Part shown: positions 34,341 to 46,000 of the stretch, one piece after another | How the letters are laid out: the number at the start of each line of letters is the position of its first letter | Numbering within the stretch: position 1 is the first letter of the stretch | Assembly (NCBI GenBank): GCA_019096065.1 | Contig: JAGUCH010000009.1 | Location: 382,001-446,000 of the forward strand | Length of the DNA stretch: 64,000 bases | Direction: 5' to 3' | From: Paracyclopina nana | Lineage: Eukaryota > Arthropoda > Copepoda > Cyclopoida > Cyclopettidae | Translations under genes and position numbers: made by a program | Notes under the pieces: model-generated | The model's input: the letters and a program-made list of their open reading frames with translations, nothing else | Told to the model about the DNA's origin: nothing | Databases searched by the model: none

Positions 34341-36285
34341 AAAAGGGAATCGTGAAGCGAGCCATGCATTTTTGAGGCATTTAGTGAAGGGAAAAATTAA
34401 CAATTTTCCCCTTTAACAGCATTAAATCTCACTTACTATATTTTTAAAACCTATGAGCAGTTGTTCATCTTACATCTTGCAAACCATAACTACTAAAGAA
34501 ATAGGCTTTGAATTGAAGCTAACGATTGGGTTTACTTGAGCCGTTTTCAGTTGACAATATAATTACGAAGAGTTGAGTGAGTTTTTGCTCAAAATTCTGC
34601 CAATCTTTCCCTTTACGGTCAACTGAAAAGCGCGCGATGAGTGTTCACCGCTCTCTTATGATGAAGTTTCTCTATCAAAATCTGATAAATGATTTTACAA
34701 ATACTGGATAATTGCAAATATCAGCATAATATCCCAGTTATTTTGCTGATAAATAAATGAATAGGGCTTTATTTTTGTTAAATAATATAAGCTAAATTGT
34801 AATTCCAAATACTTTTTAGAAAGGTACTACTTTCATATTTGACACTTAAGAAGCACAAAATGGTTTGGGAATTTCCTGAATTTTGGCACTAAAGCTCAGC
34901 ATTACCAAGTCAGAAAATTATTGTGTTTACATTTTCAAAAGGTGCCTCACATTATCTTCATTTTTTGCTGAATTAGATAAGTCAAATTAAAATTCTTTAT
35001 AATTATAAAAGCTACTTTCATAGCTAAAATTCATGGGCATGCATTGAATACGGGTTGCCCACAAATGCACAAGATTGCTCATGAACAAGTTGTTGAGCGA
35101 AATAACTGTTTTTTATTGCCTAATTTTGGTCAACATTCAAAAAAAGCAGCTGCTTGCTTTAAAGGTTTGCTTAGCGTTTTCTTCCTTATTGTCTACAAAC
35201 GAAATTAGCTTTGCCTTAGCTTGGTCATTCAAGTAGAGACAAGTAAGTCTTGTTTTTAAAATGTACATTTGTACAGATCCAAGTCTTTTTAGTAATTCCA
35301 AAGCTAAGCCCAAAAAAGCAATTTTTCGTCACAAAAAATGAAACTGAGAATTAACCAGGAAAATTAAAAAATAGTGATAAATCACTTGTGAACCAATCAA
35401 ACACTGTCACTCACCCTTTCTTTATAGCTTTTTGCCAATGTAGCCTTTGACCAATTGGCCTTTTACCAATTAGCCTTACACCAAATAGCCTTTAGCCCTT
35501 TAACCATTATACCCTGAACATGCAAGATCAAGCACAAGTCACCTGACCAAGTTTCAATAAACAGTGGACTTAAATTATTTTCAAGGGGCGCCATCAATAA
35601 CTTGCGAGAGTTTCACCTCCTGATTTTATGTCGACAAACCATGCTTTAGCGTCGACAAAATTTGGAGCTATTTTGCTAAACTTAAAAAATTCGAATACTT
35701 TAAATGTTACAAAAACTTCTGGATTGAAAGTGCAAAGTATTTGACGACTCAGGCTGCCTACAAGTAAACCTACGGCCTTAGTTTTTGATTCTCCTTTGAA
35801 CAAAATTGCTATATAACAGTCAAATATACAGTAACCTACTATAGTTCTGATGTGTGTTGACATAAAAACATCTTGTGTCGACATTAATATATCTTTTGTC
35901 GACGCTAAAATGTCCGGTGTTGACATTAAAAGAACATGATAAAACCTGTCGACTTTATTGCATGCCTGGATGTCGACATTAAAACAACTATGACAAAAGT
36001 GTCATCTTAAGTGAATGCCCGATGTCGACCTTAATGCAACTCACTCATTCTACGTAAAAACAACTCTAAATTCGACGTTATTGTGCTCACCCTTTTCAAG
36101 GCCTGGTGCCTGATAATTGATCCTGTTCTTTTAGGTCCCAATAGCTGTTCATTTAGGTGTCCCAATAGCCTAGATGTGCTAATGTATGTCCCAATAACGT
36201 AACATATACCAAGCAAACATAACTCATTGTTGGCAGTATTTAGCATGGGAAGTAAACTACACTAAAATGGAAATGGCACATCGTT
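34341..36285. other. Repeat-rich intergenic region
   Basis: No gene seen. 35250-35510 matches 38345-38510 plus one arm of the element at 38200-39040 (CTTTTACCAATTAGCCTTAC). A cluster of GTCGAC motifs at 35630-36032 is listed separately. At 36130-36195 three GTCCCAATA motifs occur, as at 47150-47230. Confidence 0.5.
35630..36032. repeat. Cluster of GTCGAC motifs
   Basis: At least seven GTCGAC hexamers plus GTTGAC variants, spaced about 20-25 bp in the denser half (35857-36030), often within GTCGACATTAA. A degenerate short tandem repeat is the simplest reading. Confidence 0.6.
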
Positions 36286-39200
36286 TCAAATCGAATATTT
36301 ATTTTCTCTCATGTGTGCTAATTTGTGGTCAAGTTGATCTTTTGATTTCAAACGAAGACCTAGTTTAGGAAAACTGTTTGCCACTTTGTTAAACAGGCCT
36401 ACTTTCTGATAAATATTCAGGCTCCTGTGCAGTCGGGCAATCATGAATAGAACACATGTTTCCTCCAATGTCCATGGACCTCTCTGAACATGAATTCCAG
36501 CATCATTTAAGATTTTCTCTGTAGAGGTTCTAACAAGCTTTCCTGAATTTGACCTCTTTCTATTGACTGGCTTTGGGTCGCACTTTGCGTCATTCTTGTC
36601 ATTCTTGCCATGTGTATTGCCACAGTTGTAACACTTGCACCTGCAAGTAAAAAGTGTTGATGGCATTCTACAACAATGACTAAATTACTTTAAATTACCT
36701 TGGTTCTTCAGCGCAACTGAACTTTTTGCTAAAGCAATTGCAAGACTTAGATGAGCATGGAACTTGAGAGCCTTTGTTTTCTCCACATCGACATGCTCGA
36801 TTTTTTTTCACCTCTTCATGTTGGCTGATTTTGACTTTGTGCATCTGCAGCCCATCTTTATCATGAACCCAAATCAGAATTGATCCACTTCTCATTTGTT
36901 TTGGAATAATGGTGGAGAAAGGCGTTGACAAGCTGTTTGAAATCAACAATGTCACAGAGCCACTTGTTTCTGCCTGGTTGCTCAAGAAATCCTGAATTTG
37001 TTGAGATGAAAGACTCTTCTTAACTGCCACAGCTTCACAAGGCTCCAGGGATAGGTTGTTTATAATATCCTGGGACAAATTTAGATGAGCATCACTGACA
37101 TCAGGAACTTCATTCATCACACAACCAAAGACTATTTGTTCAGGGCTTATGGCAAGGGAAGAGCTTGCAAAGCTCTTACAAGCCTCATTGAGGAGCATGC
37201 TTTGTTGTACAATTTCACCAACCTGCAAGTTGTCATGTTCTTGTGGCACTGAGAACATTAGCTTATTGGCATCAGAAATAGTCAATTTTTTGGCGCCTGT
37301 TGCCATTACACCAGCTCCTCTGACATTCCATTCAAATTTGCTAGCTGCAATCTGGTGAAAATTGCCAGGGATGAGTGGATGATGAGACTTTTGGATGGAT
37401 CTGTTGTGTGCAATGGTGCAGCACATCATCAGACCATTGAACAGTTCAAAGGACATGGTAGGCTTTCCCTTAAAGAAAGTCTTCAATTGCCTATGCCAAT
37501 TTTCGTTGCGTGAAGTACCCCTCGATACCTCAATGTGTGAAAGGCATATTGAATGCTCTTTAAGATTTCTCAGCTGTTTTTTAGCCTCTGGAGGGAGATT
37601 TTGCCATTTGGCCAAAATGAGATCAATGTTGTCAAGAATCTCCTGACTACTTGCAGTTGCAAGCGCACGGTTTTTACCATTGTCACCCTTTTGCCTGACA
37701 ACAAGTTGCAGCTCTCTTATAAAATCCCTTCTGTCTGGCTTTGTGAGTGGTCCACTCTTTTTAACAGCTCGTGTAATTCTGCTCAGTGCATGGAACACAT
37801 CAATCTTCACCAACACATTGGGGCCCAAATATTTTTCTATTTTACCGCGGTCTTTGCAGCATTGATCTGAAATTAAAATATCCTTGGTATAGTTTACAAT
37901 TTGAAAAGATTTAAAGTTGCTTTCAGCTAGTAAAGTGTCATGAATAGCCGCCCCCTATAAGATCGCACCACTAAAAATTGACTATCAGAGCTCCCAATTC
38001 AGCAAATTAGCGACACTAATTTTGAAGAATTTTAGCAAAATTGGCTTTTTGAACCACTGTGCATTTGCATAATATCCAATAGGATATCGTTTTAGTACAA
38101 TATTGATTCAATTCTGCTAACTGAAGTTTCAATGCATGAATAAGTAAAGAGCATATTTCGTCAGTGCAAATTCTACAATATATTTACGGCTCTACTAGGT
38201 TAAGGCTAATCGGTAAAGGGCTATTTGTTGTAAGGCTAATTGGTAAAAGGCCAATAGGCCAAAAGCTAGATTGGTGAAAGGCTACCAAAAAAGGCTAACT
38301 TAATAACGATACAAGAGTACAAATCATTTAATGACATTGATTTTGATCATTGAAGATGTAGCTAAGCCCAAAAAAGCAATTTTGCATCACAAAAAATAAT
38401 GGAACTGAGATTTAACAAGGAAAATTAAAAGATAGTGATATGTCACTTGTGCACCTATCCAACACTGTCACTTACCTTTTCTTATATAGCATTTTACCAA
38501 TGCACAGTGTATTTGCCGATTTCACGCGAACGGAAAAAAGTCGCGAAATCAACGTAGCTCCTCATTCTTATTGTCCGTAAGCTAAAAATGTTGCATCTCA
38601 GAACCCGGGAGAGCAAGTAAGAGCAGCCAATTCTGGTGGATAATCAATATATGCCATAAGCTTGACTTCCCTGACTTGGTCACTCAAATGGATTTGTTTG
38701 GAACAAAAAGTTATGGAAGATTCAATTTTTGCTCAATTTGGGCAAAATTGCTGTTCTACTGAATTCGCCAAAATCAACTTTTTCCCAAAAATTATTTTTT
38801 CTGCACCAAATTTGAATTTTCAACTGTCATTTACATAAGTTTGAGCTCTCTAGATAGTCTAGAAGTCGTTCAAATTAGAAGATGAAAATTGGTACCAAAA
38901 TCGGAAATCTGCGATTTGACACAATTTCTCGTGCGCGTAAAATCGGCTTTTTGATCTACCGTGCAATGTAGCCTTTTACCAATTTCCTTTAACCAATTAG
39001 CCTAACACGAAATAGCCTTTTCCCGATTAGCCTTTAACCAATATACCCATATTTACCTGTGTACGCCAGATGAATTTGTGACCGTTGTGACAGCTCTTCA
39101 AGACAACCTCCGATTTCATCAAGGCCTTCACTTTTTGTTAAACCATAGCTGGCTATTTCACCAGCTTGATTCATGAGCACCATAAAGGCTTGGAATTGTC

Positions 39201-39939
39201 TTTGACCACTTTTACTCCTCAAGTCAGTTATCTTCACAATCTTAGACACAAAGAAAGTGTGGTCCAAGCTGATTTCATGGCAGGTAACCCCTCTCACTTC
39301 TTTTTGGAAGGAAGGTTGCATTGCTCGAAAAAACCAAAGGAATATTGCAATGAGAGTGTTCTCCACTGGAGTAGAAAATCCTGGTTTGTCTAGCATCTCC
39401 TCAGTTTGACCCCCATTGGAAAGAAATTTCGTCCTCTTCATTGACACCATTTGCTCACGTATTGAATGAAATGGAACACCTATAAGGTAACATCATTAGC
39501 TTATACTATTAATCATTTAAAATATGTTACCTTTTGCAGCAGAATTTACAACAAATGAGAAGCAGTCTGTCAAAATAGCATCTCGATGGAACAGTTGAAA
39601 AGGTGGATCCTTCTCCAGTTGAAATATAACCTCACTGTCATGGGCCAAAACTCTCTTAGGGCATTTAGAGCAAGCATAGTGGCGAGAAATAAGAAGGCAG
39701 TTCTTGACCATTCCGAAAACAAGTCGTGGCACATGTGCCTTATTTGACCCATCACTCCAGAAGTCAGTGGGAGAAAGGGGCAATTGATGTTTAGAGCACT
39801 TCAAAGCTTGTATTTGCAATGGGTCAAAGAATAGGAGATTGGGCTCAAACCCATTCTCTCCACTTGTCTCAATGACAATATTTTTGCAGGCTGGGAGATC
39901 CCTCAAATAAGAAAGACCTCTGATGAATTGCCAGTTCAT
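36286..39939 (-). CDS. DDE-type transposase with CRC/CXC cysteine domain and Myb/SANT-like tail
   Basis: Four exons (39531-39939, 39057-39479, 36699-37866, 36286-36640) join in one frame to 784 residues. The N-terminal part has a possible zinc site (LKCSKH, HYACSKCPKR). The candidate triad is Asp209 (EISLDHTFFV), Asp278 (YTDQCCKDRG) and Glu399 (TSRNENWHRQ), with VKIDVFHALSRI after the second Asp. At about 632-676 a CRC/tesmin-like cluster reads CNCFSKKFSC then CKCYNCGN. A segment at about 710-770 (GPWTLEETCVLFMIARLH) resembles a Myb/SANT fold. I know this DHTF/DQCC transposase type from cnidarian and other invertebrate genomes but cannot name its superfamily. All exons are open. Exon 1 directly follows an acceptor-like TTTTAG|GTG, so a 5' exon may be missing. 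Intron 2 contains another element. Confidence 0.75.
38200..39040. mobile_element. Inverted-repeat element inside transposase intron 2
   Basis: The left end TTAAGGCTAATCGGTAAAGG and the reversed right end TTAAAGGCTAATCGGGAAAA match over about 60 bp, each with tandem GGCTAATTGGTAAA motifs. It swells the transposase intron to 1.19 kb. No ORF. Related arms occur at about 35425-35510. Confidence 0.75.
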
Positions 39940-40026
39940 CACCTAAAAAGCAACATTTGACTTAAAAATGTTTGATGTTGAAAAATCCACTATGAATTTT
40001 GATAATGCATTGCTTTTAAGGACATT

Positions 40027-43000
40027 TTAACTAAGAAGTTGCTTCTTTGCTGGAGGGGCTTCTTCACAACTTAAAAATCCCTCTGACTCATTTGCACAAC
40101 TTGCGACCTCCTCTTTGATGACGACTTGGTCATAGGCAGTTTCAATTCCATCCTCTTGGCTGTCCAGCTCTAGTTGGCACACGGTGATCACTTTTCGTTG
40201 CCTCTCAAGAGTGAGTTTTGAGAAGCAGGCAGCCAATCTGTCCATCATTTGATTGCACTGAGACTCTTCTTGTGACAAATACATTGTGTCATAGTAGTGC
40301 TGGATGATGCCTCTAAAGTCTGATTCTTCGTTCAACTCCAAAGATGGGGATATTTCATTCAGTTTTTGAGCCAAAGCAACTTTGACTGAATTGGGAATCC
40401 TTGGTGTCAAAATCAGATAGCCCAACAACTTCCTGGCAGTTCCATAGACCATCCTTTTGGTGTTTCTCCTGAAATAGTCGTGTTCAGGATCCTCGGCATC
40501 AAAAAAGTAGTACCTCTTTGGATCAATCACGCCAAAAGCTAGATAGAAACGATCTAGATTTTTCTTTGAGATATTCTCCACAACAGCTTTGCTCAAAGCC
40601 AGGCCATCTGAGCTGAATGACACCCAGCTCAGCAATTTTCTTGGTGAAGGTGACTGTGAAATTGCCTGGCAAATGGCAGTCACAATATCCTGACTGGCAT
40701 TAATAACGCATGGAATTGCTTCAGAAAGGTGAATAGACAAACTGCGAGCCACTTTTGGGATGCACTTCTTGCAGAAGTATTCAACTAACTTCTGCACCCT
40801 TGTGTCTATCTTAGCTTCAGTCATGCCAATCTTGGTGACAAACAATGTGTAGGCTCCTAGGGCATTGGAATAATTTTCAATCATTCTGGTCACCAATTGC
40901 CTTGCTCCTTTCTTTCCGAAGAGTTCCTCAAGGTGGGCACAAATTTTGTCATAGGCTTTTTTTTGTAGCCTGACAAGTTCCTCTACTTCAAATCTTTGAA
41001 CTAGCTGATAGAAAATACTAGTGTACTTTCCATCTTGCCGTCTGATCTTCTCCATGATCTCATCTGCTTTGGACTTCTCAAAGTCTTCACTTCTTTCAAA
41101 ATTAAGGAACAGGCCTTTGGTGCAAACTGAAGTATTGAACTTTCCTCCAAGCTCACTGGACTCTCCAGGGTGAACAAAGATAGCAGATGTTTTGGCAAAT
41201 GTGGAGGAATTGCTATCACAAGTTGTTCTGCTCTTTTTGATGCAATTGTTGAAATGGTTGTCAGCAATTTCATGCATCTCACTTTTTTCTTCAGGAGGTG
41301 GATCAGCTATGATAGGTGGCCTTGGCATGACTAATTCAGCCATCAAAATGTGCTTTGTCATGGAAAACTCCATTTGGTGGTACATCATTCCAGTTGAGGA
41401 ATTTTTTACACCAGGAAAGATTTGCACAAGCTGATCAGCCATGGTGGATTTTCCTGAAAATGAACACAAATGCGTTTTATGGTATATCTGTTCACCTTTG
41501 AATCCGCAAAAGTGCGATAGGTCCTAATCTGCAAAAGTGACATGTTTATAATTCGAAAGTTGAATTTCCAATCCGCAAACATTCAATCATCGATGGTCAT
41601 TGTTGCAACTACTACTAAAACTAAAAAAATTCGAGTCAAAATGTCACTTGAGGCTGATAATTTGAGGCAACTGGGCTCTAAATTTGAGGCAAAGTCAAAT
41701 TTTTGACCCATCTTGATTTTGCGAGAGCCAAAACTTGCGTATCGCGTAATACTACTAATAAACTGCTAAGAAAAATCGGATTTCTTGAGAAGGTCAAAGG
41801 GGATGTCGCACAATCGGCATTTGGCGCGCGGGATTTCTCCACATATGCATAAGAGGACAGAAGCGAAGTTTAGCGAGCTGCTGCTGCAGCCTCGCTACAT
41901 GACCTTATGTACATGCGGAGAAATCCCACGCGCCAAATCCTGGTAGTGGCCAGGTGTCCAGCGACACAGAAATCGCGAAACTTGTGCCATACAGGCCAGC
42001 CCAGAGTAGGCACACAGAATGACTTGCGCCTACAATTGGTGGCACAGTGGCTCAGTGGCGCAGGGGTCAATGACCAATAATAAAGTTCGCGCACCCTTGT
42101 GGGCATGTGGATGCCATTTTTTATTTGAAACTTCATGTGGCGCAGTGGCTCAGTGGCTCAGGGGTCAATGACCAATACTAAAGTTTGCGCACGCTTGTGG
42201 CTTGTGGGCATGTGGATGCCATTTTTTATTTGAAACTTCATGTGGCGCAGTGGCTCAGTGGCGCAGGGGTCAATGACCAATAATAAAGTTCGCGCACGCT
42301 TGTGGCTTGTGGGCATGTGGATGCCATTTTTTATTTGAAACTTCATGTGGCGCAGTGGCTCAGTGGCGCAGGGGTCAATGACCAATAATAAAGTTCGCGC
42401 ACGCTTGTGGCTTGTGGGCATGTGGATGCCATTTTTTATTTGAAACTTCATGTGGCGCAGTGGCTCAGTGGCTCAGGGGTCAATGACCAATAATAAAGTT
42501 CGCGCACGCTTGTGGCTTGTGGGCATGTGGATGCCATTTTTTATTTGAAACTTCATGTGGCGCAGTGGCTCAGTGGCGCAGGGGTCAATGACCAATAATA
42601 AAGTTCGCGCACGCTTGTGGCTTGTGGGCATGTGGATGCCATTTTTTATTTGAAACTTCATGTGGCGCAGTGGCTCAGTGGCTCAGGGATCAATGACCAA
42701 TAATAAAGTTCGCGCTCGCTTGTGGCTTGTGGGCATGTGGATGCCATTTTTTATTTGAAACTTCATGTGGCGCAGTGGCTCAGTGGCGCAGGGGTCAATG
42801 ACCAATAATAAAGTTCGCGCTCGCTTGTGGCTTGTGGGCATGTGGATGCCATTTTTTATTTGAAACTTCATGTGGCACAGTGGCTCAGTGGCGCAGGGGT
42901 CAATGACCAATAATAAAGTTCGTGCACCCTTGTGGGCATGTGGATGCCATTTTTTATTTGAAACTTCATGTGGCGCAGTGGCTCAGTGGCTCAGGGGTCA

Positions 43001-46000
43001 ATGACCAATACTAAAGTTTGCGCACGCTTGTGGCTTGTGGGCATGTGGATGCCATTTTTTATTTGAAACTTCATGTGGCGCAGTGGCTCAGTGGCTCAGG
43101 GGTCAATGACCAATAATAAAGTTCGCGCACGCTTGTGGGCATGTGGATGCCATTTTTTATTTGAAACTTCATGTGGCGCAGGGGCTCAGTGGCTCAGGGC
43201 AGAGACTTATATAGAAAGAGAAGTGCTACTTCTTGCATTCTCACTGAACGCGAGCGCGCGCCAAGTGCTACAAGTGATTTTGATAACGTTTGGGTCAGCT
43301 GTTCTAATAAAGTAGTCAACAGGCTGCCTTGATCCAGAAAGGAAAACGCCAACTGGCACCTCTGTTTTACAACTTTTAATTCCTAAAAGTCGGGGAAATA
43401 TTTATAAAATACAAAAGATAGCCCTAGCAAAATTGAGCAACTCATAAAATAGGACTATTTTGGCTAAGTGGGCTCATTTAGGAATTATTAGCAACCAAAA
43501 GTCTGCCCCGGCCCAAATTCAGGCAGCCGCGACCAAAATTCCATTTTACTCTCTTTTGGAGCGTGCAGCAGATCTGCAAGCGCACCCCCTTAAGCCTCGC
43601 CCAGTAGCACTTCTCTTGTTATATAAGTCTCTGGCTCAGGGGTCAATGACCAATAATAAAGTTCGCGCTCGCTTGTGGCTTGTGGGCATTTGGAGTTTGG
43701 CCTTTGTCAAAAATGCAATTTTGCTCCTGCAATTATTCACGTAACGCGAGTTTCGCCCTAGTTTAAAAAAATGTCCAAAAAATATGCTAGTTTCCGTTAG
43801 TTTTAGCACAAGGAGACTAGCCAGGTCAAAACTAGATGTTACAAAGGCCAAAGTTTGGCCTTTGTCAATGAATGCAATTTTGCTCTTGCAATTATTCACG
43901 TAACGCGAGTTTCGCTCATAGCACAAAAAAATGTCCAAAAAATATGCTAGTTTCAGTTAGTTTTAGCACTAGGAAACTAGCCAGGTCAAAACTAGATGTT
44001 ACAAAGGCCAAAGTTTGGCCTTTGTCAAAAAATGCAATTTGGCTCTTGCAATTTTTCACGTAACGCGAGTTTCGCCCCTAGTTTAAAAAAATGTCCAAAA
44101 ATATGCTAGTTTCCGTTAGTTTTAGCACTAGGAGACTAGCCAGGTCAAAACTAGATGAAACAAAGGTCAAAGTTTGGCCTTTGTCAAAAAATGCAATTTG
44201 GCTCTTGCAATTATTCACGTAACGCGAGTTTCGCTCATAGCACAAAAAAATGTCCAAAAAATATGCTAGTTTCAGTTAGTTTTAGCACTAGGAAACTAGC
44301 CAGGTCAAAACTAGATGAAACAAAGGTCAAAGTTTGGCCTTTGTCAAAAATGCAATTTTGCTCCTGCAATTATTCACGTAACGCGAGTTTCGCCCTAGTT
44401 TAAAAAAATGTCCAAAAAATATGCTAGTTTCCGTTAGTTTTAGCACAAGGAAACTAGCCAGGTCAAAACTAGATGAAACAAAGGTCAAAGTTTGGCCTTT
44501 GTCAAAAAATGCAATTTTGCTCTTGCAATTATTCACGTAACGCGAGTTTCGCTCATAGCACAAAAAAATGTCCAAAAAATATGCTAGTTTCAGTTAGTTT
44601 TAGCACTAGGAAACTAGCCAGGTCAAAACTAGATGTTACAAAGGCCAAAGTTTGGCCTTTGTCAAAAAATGCAATTTGGCTCTTGCAATTTTTCACGTAA
44701 CGCGAGTTTCGCCCCTAGTTTAAAAAAATGTCCAAAAATATGCTAGTTTCCGTTAGTTTTAGCACTAGGAGACTAGCCAGGTCAAAACTAGATGAAACAA
44801 AGGTCAAAGTTTGGCCTTTGTCAAAAATGCAATTTTGCTCCTGCAATTATTCACGTAACGCGAGTTTCGCCCTAGTTTAAAAAAATGTCCAAAAAATATG
44901 CTAGTTTCCGTTAGTTTTAGCACAAGGAAACTAGCCAGGTCAAAACTAGATGAAACAAAGGTCAAAGTTTGGCCTTTGTCAAAAAATGCAATTTTGCTCT
45001 TGCAATTATTCACGTAACGCGAGTTTCGCTCATAGCACAAAAAAATGTACAAAAAATATGCTAGTTTCAGTTAGTTTTGGCACTAGGAGACTAGCCAGGT
45101 CAAAACTAGATGAAACAAAGGCCAAAGTTGGGCCTCTGTCAATAAATGCAATTTTGCTCAGGCAAATCTTCACGTTACGCAAGTTTCGCCCCTAGTTTAA
45201 AAAAGTTGCCAAAAAATTTGCTAGTTTCAGTTAGTTTTCATGTCAAAACTAGGTGAAACAAAGTCTAAAGTTTGGGCTTTGTCAAAAAATTGGCATTCAC
45301 ATGCCCTTCAATAGCGCGCACTTTATTATTGGCCGTTGAACTCTGCGCCACTGAGCCACTGCGCCACATGAAGTTTCAAATAAAAAATGGCATTCACATG
45401 CCCACCAATAGCACGCGCGGACTTTACTATTGGCCGTTGACCTCTGCGCCACTGAGCCACTGCGCCACATGAAGTTTCAAATAAAAAATGGCATTTACAT
45501 GCCCACCAATAGCGAGTAAGGACTTTATTATTGGCCGTTGACCTCTGCGCCACTGAGCCACTGCGCCACATGAAGTTTCAATAAAAAATGGCATCCGCAT
45601 GCCCACAAGCCACAAGCGAGCGCGAACTTAATTGTAGGTCATTGACCCCTGCGCCACTGAGCCACTGCGCCACATGATGTTTCAATTAAAAAATGGCATT
45701 CGCATGCCCACCAATTGCGCGCGCGGAATTTATTATTGGCCGTTGAACTCTGCGCCACTGAGCCACTGCGCCACATGAAGTTTCAAATAAAAAATGGCAT
45801 TCACAGGCCCACCAATAGCACGCGCGGACTTTACTATTGGCCGTTGACCTCTGCGCCACTGAGCCACTGCGCCACATGATGTTTCAATTAAAAAATGGCA
45901 TTCGCATGCCCACCAATTGCGCGCGCGGAATTTATTATTGGCCGTTGAACTCTGCGCCACTGAGCCACATGAAGTTTCAAATAAAAAATGGCATTCACAG

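Noticed and set aside
40027-41469. Exon 3 of the ATPase as a complete gene beginning MCSFSGKST
   Set aside because: The first residues read through intron sequence; the acceptor TTTTCAG lies just before the KST codons, and joining exon 2 gives a proper Walker A.
42158-42910. Repeated MKFQIKNGIHMPTSHKRA frames
   Set aside because: Direct product of the 105 bp tandem unit; no start context or end consistent with a gene.
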